This document shows positions 56,158-63,400 of a stretch of 64,000 nt of DNA, one piece after another (positions within the stretch are counted from its first letter, which is position 1; the number at the start of each line of letters is the position of its first letter). The notes under the pieces were generated by a model. It ran no database searches. It saw only the letters and a program-made list of their open reading frames with translations, and was not told the origin of the DNA. A program made the translations under genes and the position numbers. This stretch comes from Novosphingobium sp. Fuku2-ISO-50. Its GTDB lineage: Bacteria; Pseudomonadota; Alphaproteobacteria; Sphingomonadales; Sphingomonadaceae. The stretch is taken from positions 572,678 to 636,677 of the forward strand of contig NZ_KQ954285.1 in NCBI RefSeq assembly GCF_001519055.1, given 5' to 3'.

Positions 56158-57044
56158 CACCCGACTGGAACGACTATCAGGCTTTCCTGGCCGTTGCGCG
56201 CGGCGGGCAGATGGCGCGCGCCGCCGCCGCGATGGGCGTCGATGCCACGACCATCGGTCGCCGTTTGCGTCGGCTTGAAACGCGGCTGGGCGCAACGTTG
56301 TTCGAGCAGACGCGCGAAGGGCAAGTGCTGACCGAAGCGGGCGAAGCGCTGCTTGCCGAAGTCGAGGCCATGGCGCAGGCGGCCAGCCGCATTGCCGAAC
56401 AGGCGGGCGGCGGCGGCCCTTCGGGCCTGTTGCGCGTCAGCCTGACCGAAGGGTTTGCCGGTGCGATCGTCGCCCCCGCGCTCAAGAGCTTTATCGAGGC
56501 GCACCCCCGGCTGACTGTCGATCTGGTTGCCTCGTCGGGCCTGCTCAGCCCGTCAAAGCGCGAAGCGGATCTCGCCGTCACGCTGTCGCGCCCGCGCGCG
56601 GGCCCGGTGATCGCGGGAAAGCTGTCCGACTATGCCTTGCGGCTCTATGCCACGCGCGGCTACCTCGCGCAGAACGGCACCCCGGCCCATGGGGCGGACC
56701 TTGCGCGCGGACACCGGTTGATCGGCTATGTCCCCGATCTGCTTTACGCGCCCGAACTGCGCTATCTTGCCGAATTCGAACCCGGGCTCAGCGCGGTCGT
56801 GCGCTCCCCCTCGATCATGGCGCAGGCGCGGATGATCGCCGCCGGCGCCGGGATCGGGGTGCTGCCGTGCTTCATGGGCGATGCCGACAAGTGGCTCGTC
56901 CCGGTGCTGCCCGAACGGCGGATCATCCGCAGCTTCTGGCTGGTCACGCACAAGGACACGCACAGTCTGGCGCGGGTGCGCGCGTTCAAGGACTGGCTGG
57001 CCGCCCTGACCGCGCGCGAACGCCCCAAGCTGCTTCCGCGGTAA
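56151..57044 (+). CDS. LysR family regulator, probably of mmsA
   Basis: 297 aa. Winged HTH QMARAAAAMGVDATTIGRRLRRLETRLGA (about residues 19-50), then a substrate-binding domain GLLRVSLTEGFAGAIVAP. Divergent from mmsA across about 100 bp with dyads, so regulation of valine catabolism is likely. ATG 56151 precedes the HTH by a normal distance; longer upstream frames lack support. Confidence 0.9.
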   Translation: MQAPDWNDYQAFLAVARGGQMARAAAAMGVDATTIGRRLRRLETRLGATLFEQTREGQVLTEAGEALLAEVEAMAQAASRIAEQAGGGGPSGLLRVSLTEGFAGAIVAPALKSFIEAHPRLTVDLVASSGLLSPSKREADLAVTLSRPRAGPVIAGKLSDYALRLYATRGYLAQNGTPAHGADLARGHRLIGYVPDLLYAPELRYLAEFEPGLSAVVRSPSIMAQARMIAAGAGIGVLPCFMGDADKWLVPVLPERRIIRSFWLVTHKDTHSLARVRAFKDWLAALTARERPKLLPR

Positions 57045-57061
57045 AGCGTTTTGGCGCGTTG

Positions 57062-57222
57062 GAGCCTGATCCGAAAGTCGGCGACGGAGGACTGGCGAGG
57101 GATTTTTCGTGCCAACGAGGAGTGATTGCCGCCGCGATGCGGTTTCATCGCGGCAAAATCACGACGAAACTGGCGCGGGAAAGACCCGCCAGGCCTGACC
57201 CGCAGACTTTCGGATCAGGCTC
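57062..57222. repeat. 161-bp palindromic element between LysR gene and DUF3297
   Basis: Perfect 18-bp terminal inverted repeats (57062-57079, 57205-57222) enclose an internal hairpin (CGCGATG/CATCGCG, 57133-57152) and two copies of actggcg-type sequence. The right arm abuts the DUF3297 stop codon. Possibly a small non-autonomous mobile or REP-like element, or a 3' UTR structure. Confidence 0.8.
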
Positions 57223-57534
57223 TTAGAGCTTCAGGACGGGCGCGTCTTCGCCCAGGTCTTCGTACCAGGCTTCGACTGCGCCGGTCAGCTTGATGGTCAA
57301 GGGATTGCCCTTGCGATCGAACGTGCGCCCGGCCTGCACGCGCACCCAGCTTTCGGACACGCAATATTCCTCGACATTGTGGCGCACCACGCCCTTGAAG
57401 CGGATGCCGATGCCGCGCCCCAGTTTGTCGGCATCGAAAAACGGGCTGCGCGGGCTGATGGCCAGACGATCGGGCGGAAGATCGCCGGTCGTCGGGGTTG
57501 CGGTTTCGGGCGAGGTGTTTTCAGGCTCGGTCAT
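57223..57534 (-). CDS. DUF3297 family protein
   Basis: 103 aa. LPPDRLAISPRSPFFDADKL, GIGIRFKGVVRHNVEEYCVSE and IKLTGAVEAWYEDL match the DUF3297 pattern common in proteobacteria. Function unknown; no motif points to catalysis. Confidence 0.88.
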   Translation of the reverse strand: MTEPENTSPETATPTTGDLPPDRLAISPRSPFFDADKLGRGIGIRFKGVVRHNVEEYCVSESWVRVQAGRTFDRKGNPLTIKLTGAVEAWYEDLGEDAPVLKL

Positions 57535-57604
57535 GGTTCAGCGCAATTATCTTTCCGCCCCTACTTGTCAATCATCAGCCAAGGCGATAGAGGCGCGGCC
57601 CTGT

Positions 57605-57634
57605 CCAGACAGCAATCTGCCAGACAGCAATCTG
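57605..57634. repeat. Exact tandem 15-bp repeat just upstream of tRNA-Val
   Basis: ccagacagcaatctg occurs twice back to back (57605-57619, 57620-57634), ending two bases before the tRNA. Each copy also contains short arms CCAGA/TCTG(G), so a small hairpin is possible. Confidence 0.85.
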
Positions 57635-57636
57635 GC

Positions 57637-57711
57637 GGGCGCGTAGCTCAGTGGTAGAGCACACCCTTCACACGGGTGGGGTCGCAGGTTCAATCCCTGC
57701 CGCGCCCACCA
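57637..57711 (+). tRNA. tRNA-Val (anticodon CAC)
   Basis: 75 nt with CCA encoded. Acceptor GGGCGCG pairs with CGCGCCC, D-loop GCTCAGTGGTAGAGC, anticodon stem CACCC/GGGTG with loop TTCACAC giving anticodon CAC, T-arm GCAGGTTCAATCCCTGC. Its 3' end is the likely integration target of the adjacent element. Confidence 0.97.
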
Positions 57712-57740
57712 TAAAACCCTCTGAAATAAGGGGATTTTAT
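57710..57740. terminator. Bidirectional A/T-rich hairpin between tRNA-Val and integrase
   Basis: ataaaaccct and ggggattttat form an imperfect stem around ctgaaataa. It could end both the tRNA and the integrase transcripts. Confidence 0.55.
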
Positions 57741-57836
57741 GGAAACGGATTTTCCCGGAAAAATTTTCAAAGCGGAAAATAACGGGAACAAACGCCTTAT
57801 TTCGGGTCGAGCCCGTACAAATCGCGTACACGGCCA

Positions 57837-58967
57837 TCACGCTCTCTCCTTCTTTTTGCTGGCTCCGGCGCTGAACAGAGACAGCTTGGTCCGCTCCTCG
57901 GCAGCACGCAGACCACGCAATTGCGCCTGGTGAATTTTCTCGGCCGTCTGCTCGGCATGGGTATAAGTTCTGCGCATCAGACTGGTGTCAGACCACCCGC
58001 CGAATTCACCCGCAGCCTTCTCGTCGATGCCCTGCCGCACGTTCATTTCCTGGCCGAAGCCATGGCGCCCGGCGGCATGAAATGGCAGCAGATCGATGCC
58101 AGCCAGTTTGCAGGCCTTGGCCCATCCCTTTCGAGGGCTTGATCGATCAGCGAAACCGAAAACACGCAGATTGTCCTGCGTGCGGTCGAACCCGCGCGGA
58201 TAAAGTCGAGGCAGCGAAGCCAGCTCCCTGACCAATTCCTGTGGAACCGTGATCCATCGATCATCATGCCCCTTCGCCGCCGGGATGCAGACCATGTTCT
58301 GATCCAGCTTCAAATGACGGTCGGGATGCATCGCCACGGCCTGGCTGATCCGCGCGCCCGTCATGAACATGAACATGGCCAAAGCAGCATGACGCCGCGG
58401 CGCGTGCTGGCGGAATTTGAGCAGCCACTCCCAGCTTCCGGGCGTCTTCTTGACCCGGCTTTTCCGACCGCGCTTGAGATCCTGCGCGACCCGCTCCTCT
58501 TTGGAGTAGCCCTTGATGCGTATCGGGGCGCAATGGCCAAGGTCATGCGCATTGTTGATGACAGATCGAACGGGCGTCACGACATGACGGACCCACGTGT
58601 CTGTTGATGCCTCTGGATAGAGCTCCTCGCCCAGTTCACGCACGAGCTTGGGCGTAATGTCTGCGACAGCCATCGAGCCAAGCTTGGTCAGGATTGGAAC
58701 GAGATACCCAGCATCCGCCTCGCTCGGCTTGTAGAGAAGCACAGCATCAGCGAATGTGAACTTGGCTGGCGGCTGCGCCTCAGCATCCTCGCCTAGGACG
58801 TGGCGGCGTATTTGCCTCTCCTCCTCGGCACGGCACCAGTCCCACGCGCCTGCTTCTTCAGATGCGCCAGTGCTGCATCGATAGTAGTCGGTGATGGGGG
58901 CGCCGAGATATTCGACGCGCCCGCGCGCCCACCACGTTGGGCCTCTGCGGAACGGTTCGAGGGGCAT
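57837..58967 (-). CDS. Tyrosine recombinase/integrase
   Basis: 376 aa. Catalytic Arg206 in TGARISQ, Lys232 in AAKGHD, His297-x-x-x-Arg301 in HAAGRHGFG, Trp325 in GGWSD, and nucleophile Tyr335 in RRTYTH. The N-terminal arm-binding part (WWARGRVEYLGAPITDYYR) is typical of sphingomonad integrases. It points toward tRNA-Val, the probable attachment site. Start overlaps the next gene by 175 bp in another frame. Confidence 0.95.
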   Translation of the reverse strand: MPLEPFRRGPTWWARGRVEYLGAPITDYYRCSTGASEEAGAWDWCRAEEERQIRRHVLGEDAEAQPPAKFTFADAVLLYKPSEADAGYLVPILTKLGSMAVADITPKLVRELGEELYPEASTDTWVRHVVTPVRSVINNAHDLGHCAPIRIKGYSKEERVAQDLKRGRKSRVKKTPGSWEWLLKFRQHAPRRHAALAMFMFMTGARISQAVAMHPDRHLKLDQNMVCIPAAKGHDDRWITVPQELVRELASLPRLYPRGFDRTQDNLRVFGFADRSSPRKGWAKACKLAGIDLLPFHAAGRHGFGQEMNVRQGIDEKAAGEFGGWSDTSLMRRTYTHAEQTAEKIHQAQLRGLRAAEERTKLSLFSAGASKKKERA

Positions 58968-59164
58968 GGTTTGCGATATTCCAGAATTTGGTCGATCTGA
59001 TCGGCGGTAATGATCATGTTCCGCCCGAGCCGGTGGAAGGCACCGATGCGGTTGGCCTTCTCGCGCAATGCTCGTTCGGAAATGACAAGGCCCCGGGTGG
59101 ACAGCAACTCAACCCATTCGCTGGGCGGCCTCCCGGAATCGAGAATGGATGAGAGGACAGCCAT
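58793..59164 (-). CDS. Small DNA-binding protein overlapping the integrase gene
   Basis: 123 aa. MAVLSSILDSGRPPSEWVEL, then WVELLSTRGLVISERALREK and AFHRLGRNMIITADQIDQIL looks like a helix-turn-helix/excisionase-type domain; the tail is Ser/Ala/Lys-rich. Overlaps the integrase 5' end by 175 bp out of frame, so one start may be wrong. Function unknown; likely part of the recombination control. Confidence 0.6.
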   Translation of the reverse strand: MAVLSSILDSGRPPSEWVELLSTRGLVISERALREKANRIGAFHRLGRNMIITADQIDQILEYRKPCPSNRSAEAQRGGRAGASNISAPPSPTTIDAALAHLKKQARGTGAVPRRRGKYAATS

Positions 59165-59183
59165 TCCATGAGCTCCTCGTTGA

Positions 59184-59423
59184 TTAGTTTCTGGGATCAG
59201 GGTCTTGCGCAGGACTAGCCAGGGTGAGCCGCCCCATCGGGGTTGATCGACCGGCGGCGGCCACAAAGTGGTTTGCCACATAATCTTCGATGGCGGTTTC
59301 CGGCAGAAGAAGCCGACCGTTGACGCGAATATGGGAGAGCAGTCCCCGCGCAACCATGCGACGGACGCGAGACTCCGGCCAACCGCTGCGCGCGGCCAGC
59401 TTTGGCAGTGTCAGCAATTGCAT
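59184..59423 (-). CDS. Excisionase/AlpA-like HTH protein
   Basis: 79 aa. MQLLTLPKLAARSGWPESRV, then RVRRMVARGLLSHIRVNGRLLLPE: a MerR-like winged helix as in AlpA/Xis proteins. Short C-terminal tail. Divergent from the repressor gene and probably controlled by it. ATG 59423 was chosen. Confidence 0.8.
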   Translation of the reverse strand: MQLLTLPKLAARSGWPESRVRRMVARGLLSHIRVNGRLLLPETAIEDYVANHFVAAAGRSTPMGRLTLASPAQDPDPRN

Positions 59424-59453
59424 GACTAGCACCTCTGTAGTAGTTTGTGTTTG

Positions 59454-59502
59454 GAGTTTGGCAGAAACTCACAATTATTGGAGTAACTCATGTTTGTGAG
59501 TT
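59454..59502. promoter_or_regulatory. Cluster of GAGTT/AACTC half-sites, probable repressor operator
   Basis: Five half-sites: GAGTT 59454-59458, AACTC 59466-59470, GAGTA 59481-59485, AACTC 59485-59489, GAGTT 59498-59502. AACTCATGTTTGTGAGTT (59485-59502) is a perfect dyad. Lies between the divergent excisionase-like gene and the repressor gene. Confidence 0.65.
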
Positions 59503-59533
59503 CCGTCAAGGCGGAATCGTGTGCTGGTGCTGC

Positions 59534-59923
59534 ATGAGCATCGGCGCGCGTTTTCTGGAGATCCGTAAGGCCAAGGGGCTGAAGCAGACCGATGTCGCGG
59601 AAGCGATCGGCATCTCACACGGCGCCTTGGTCAATTATGAGAAGGGGCGTGAGCCTCCGGCCTCGGCGATCATCGCGTTCAGCCAAGTCTATGGCGTCAG
59701 CGCAAATTGGCTTCTGACCGGCGAAGGCCGACCTGATGCTGAGAGCCTGGGCAGCATCTATGCCCGTTCAATCGCGACCGCTTGGACCTTCCTGAGCCGC
59801 GGAGGCGACGATGTGGAACAGGACGCCCTGATAAAACTCGGGGGCGCGCTGTTTCAATACCTGCTGGAGCATGGCGAGATCAGCCCCGCCATGAGCGAGA
59901 AGATTTTTGCCCTGAGCGCCTGA
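59534..59923 (+). CDS. CI-like XRE family repressor
   Basis: 129 aa. HTH LKQTDVAEAIGISHGALVNYEKGRE (about 16-40), then SANWLLTGEGRP, a phage-repressor signature, and a helical C-terminus. No peptidase-type domain for RecA-driven cleavage is seen, so induction would work another way. ATG 59534 fits the HTH spacing. Expected to control the lysogeny-type switch of the element. Confidence 0.9.
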   Translation: MSIGARFLEIRKAKGLKQTDVAEAIGISHGALVNYEKGREPPASAIIAFSQVYGVSANWLLTGEGRPDAESLGSIYARSIATAWTFLSRGGDDVEQDALIKLGGALFQYLLEHGEISPAMSEKIFALSA

Positions 59924-59924
59924 C

Positions 59925-60323
59925 ATGAACGACAACCAGTTACCGCCAATTGCAGACGAACGCCTTCTGGCCGCTATGAAGGCCGTTAACCCTCCGGTAG
60001 AAAAGCTGATGGCTGACCGCCTCGCGCTGCGGCAGGAAATGAGGCAGACAAAGGATGAACTAGAACGCGTCCGCCATTACCTGATCCCACGGTACATTGG
60101 CATCGTCAAAGCCATCGCACTTGGGGCAGCAAACCTGGCCCTTATCGCCTTGGCCCTCGCCCTTTTCAAAGGTCTCTTCGAGGTCAAAACCACCGCAACC
60201 CTCTTTGCCTCTCTTTTGCTGCCAGTATGGATAGTTGATCAGGCCGAAAAGAGGTTTGGGCGCTGGGTAGTCCATCGCGACGGGCGGGCGGAGTATATCG
60301 AACGCGACAACAACGAACGATAA
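59925..60323 (+). CDS. Small two-helix membrane protein, unknown
   Basis: 132 aa. Helical N-terminus likely coiled (MADRLALRQEMRQTKDELERVRHY is coiled-coil-like), then two membrane segments (IVKAIALGAANLALIALALALF; TATLFASLLLPVWIVD). ATG begins one base after the repressor stop, so it is co-transcribed. No family recognised; superinfection exclusion or holin-like roles are possible but unsupported. Confidence 0.75.
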   Translation: MNDNQLPPIADERLLAAMKAVNPPVEKLMADRLALRQEMRQTKDELERVRHYLIPRYIGIVKAIALGAANLALIALALALFKGLFEVKTTATLFASLLLPVWIVDQAEKRFGRWVVHRDGRAEYIERDNNER

Positions 60324-60335
60324 TGAGGAGGGACT

Positions 60336-60453
60336 GACCGGTAAGTCGGCTTGGAATGGCAAAATTGGCCTGAGCCGACTTTCGTTCACCACGCTAAAAC
60401 CGCTATTGGCGCCGAGTCAAAATACTGACCTCCATCTGCCAAAACTACCGGTC
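60336..60453. repeat. Nested inverted repeats between membrane protein and NTPase genes
   Basis: gaccggta (60336-60343) and taccggtc (60446-60453) are inverted copies at the two ends; inside, aagtcggct (60343-60351) and agccgactt (60373-60381) form a 9-bp stem. It could be a terminator or boundary between modules. Confidence 0.6.
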
Positions 60454-60455
60454 GG

Positions 60456-63400
60456 TTAATCGTTCTTCGACCAAAACGCCTGCCTAGTCTCATCGCCTTC
60501 GAACCACATCAACCCATTATAGCGCGTACGGATGTCGGGGTATTGCTCTTTAACAACAGTTGTCGCGCTACGTTCGCCGATCACCGTCCAGAGCGGTTCA
60601 AGGCCATTGTTACGGGCGAGCGCCAGGAAAGGATCACGTCGAACTAGAACGTGGCTTTCGCGGTCGTCGCCTCGCCCACTCACCACGACCGGTATGCCGG
60701 CAGCGTCAAGAAATGTACCGGCATTGTTGACGTCAGCCGATAGCGAAAGCTCGTTGATGAGCCATGGGATTGGCACATGACGAGAGAACCCTTCAGGCAG
60801 GCTACCGTCGAGATGACTTTCCCACCCATAACTGATTGTCGGGCGGATCGCCGGATAGGTTTTGGGCTGATCAGGCTTGCGTGCCTCCAGTGTCGTCCAC
60901 AAATCATCGCGCCACGTGTCACGTCGAGCTAGCTCCCCAAGGTAAGCCTCATCAACGATCTGACTGGGCAGCCAATCGTGAAAATCATAGGCATTGGCTA
61001 CCGCGTCGTCGACTAGGCGCTTGCGAACACCAGGGGTGACGAGCAGCGCGGCGAGAAAGTGAAAGTCGCTCTGGAGCCACGGCACGCCGAAATACCGGTT
61101 CTCACGCTCGGCATCTATATCGTGTGCTGCATAACGATAGAGAGTGAGCCATTCGGGCGTATCAAAATCGCGGCACGTGGCAAGTCCTAACCGGCTAGCC
61201 GGCAAGTCGGGGTCCATGACCCAATCGCGCCGCCGCTCGACCGGGAGGGGTTCGCACACCAGCGGTGGAACGCGCGGTATGTCAAAACGTACCGCTCCCT
61301 CTTGGTCGGCCGGAATAATGGACGGTTCAAGATCGCGCGTGAATGAAATATCGAGTGGGGTGTTGTAGATCTTAGCACCATCTCCCCATTCGGGCTTCAG
61401 CCAGAAATTGTCGGCTAAACGAGCGAGTAGTTCCATGAGCGCGATCCGCTGATATTTCTTCCCGATACGCTCAATTCGCCCTCGATTTTCGCTACGCCCT
61501 GTGGAGTGGTTGTCGCCGGGAAAGCGCTTGTCTGTCCAGCCGAACGACAGGGCACGGTTGGCAACCCAAATCTTGCACTTCTGGGCATCGAACTCCTTGC
61601 CCTTGCCCTTGCCAGGTATGGACCATTCATTCCCGCCACTTCCAGATACCCAGTAGCTCGCCTCCACATCGAACCGCTTGCGCTGGGCTGGTGTGAGAAG
61701 CCTCATCAATGCTGCCTCGGCAATATTTATGCGGCGGCGGTCGGCGGCCGAAATTTTCACTTTGAACGTATTGACGTCCCAAGTGACGCGCTTCTCGGCG
61801 TGGGCGGCACGAACTTCGGTAAAGACTGCTTGCAAATCGCTGCGACCAAGCGTCACTTCATCGAAAAAGGCTTGCCCGCTTTCATCTGATGTAATTGGGC
61901 GAGGCCCGCTCAAGCGAGCATCGGCAAAATTCTTGACGCGACCTTCCAGGACGTAGCGTCCAAAATCGGCGATGCCGTAATAGCAGGACCCCAGGATTTG
62001 ACGAGCGCCGAGCTGTTTGCCGCGCGCATCAACCCGCGCTTTTGACACGTTGGAGTAGGGTGGTGATGCGCCATAGGGTGGACGGCAGCGCGCAAGATCG
62101 ATGACGGGATCTAGCGCACCAGCTGCTTCAGCGAGTTCAACTGTGCCGCGCGCATAGTCGCGTGCAAGCAGATGAACGGGAGGCACTCCCTCGAAACAAT
62201 ACGTCCACGCGACCATTGCCAACCTTGCTAGCTTGACCGGATCGAGTGTTCGGAGCGCCGCGCCATAAAGGGCTGCAAACAGTCGCTCGACAACGTATGG
62301 GTCGTCGCAGCCTGCGAAACGTGCGAATAATGGTGCGATGAGCGAGGGCCGGCTCGCAAAGATTGAGATCATTGCCTTCGAGGCAGTGTCTCGGACACGG
62401 GCGCTGGTAGATGTGCAAGTCCAAGCCAAGGTTATGAGCGCTAAGCCGAGTGTTCCGTCACCCGCACGAGTGACGCCGGCGCTGAGGCTCCAATCGGTCA
62501 GGCGAATAAGCGCATGGCCGGGATCATGATGTGCTGCATTGATCGCGACGGTCCAGAACGAGTCACGCTCAGCAAGGCAACGTTTCGTGAGGTTTCGATG
62601 AAGAAATTCAATGTTCCAAGGATGGTCCTCCACCACCGCCAGTTCAATGAGGACCGCAAGAACATCCTCACGGTCACGCCTTAGCCGATTTAGCAACTCG
62701 CGAGTCCGCTCAGAAAAGGCCGATGGCGCACGCCAGCGGATGCTATCAACAAAGGCATCCTCGACAGGCCAGTTATCCCACCAAATATCGAACCCGCCAG
62801 GCAAATGATCGACTAGCTCAACGCCATAACGATCAGCGAATTGGAGAAAGAGCGCGTAGAAAAGCCCTCTCCATTCATAGGCGACACCGTAAGAGCCGAG
62901 CAGGAACGCGAGCCGACCACCAGGTTCAAACAGGCCATTGGGCGTGGTCACACCCTGTAGCAACGCACGGGCGATCAGATGATCGCCGAAGCGCTGGAAT
63001 GAGAAGCGGATCACATCGGAGGGAGGCGTCAGAGGATCGGCACGGTCAACGTCCGGATCTGGATCGTAGCGCAGAAGACCACGAAATCGCAGTGTCTCTA
63101 GCCAAGTTTTTCCAGGCGGCGGTGCAAATCCTTCGAACGCATGTTCGACCAAACGATGCGCGTCGGTGCGCGTGACGCTATCACGACACCTGCAGGCCAT
63201 AAACGCGGCTAGCGCTAGAACCGCGCTACGCAGCGGGTCGACTAGGGTCTCGCTGCCATCATAGGTCGTACCGAGATGACGGCCGGTCGATACAAGGTAA
63301 AAATTCAGCACTTCGCTCGTGCCACGCATCCCCCGAGGAAAGTCGGTGCGGCCTTCAGCTTGCAAAGCAAGGCAGGTGGTGCGCAGAAACAGTGGATTGG

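Noticed and set aside
58924-58934. 11-bp match to the tRNA-Val 3' end inside the integrase gene start, as an attachment repeat
   Set aside because: Too short, too GC-rich and inside a coding region; expected by chance here.
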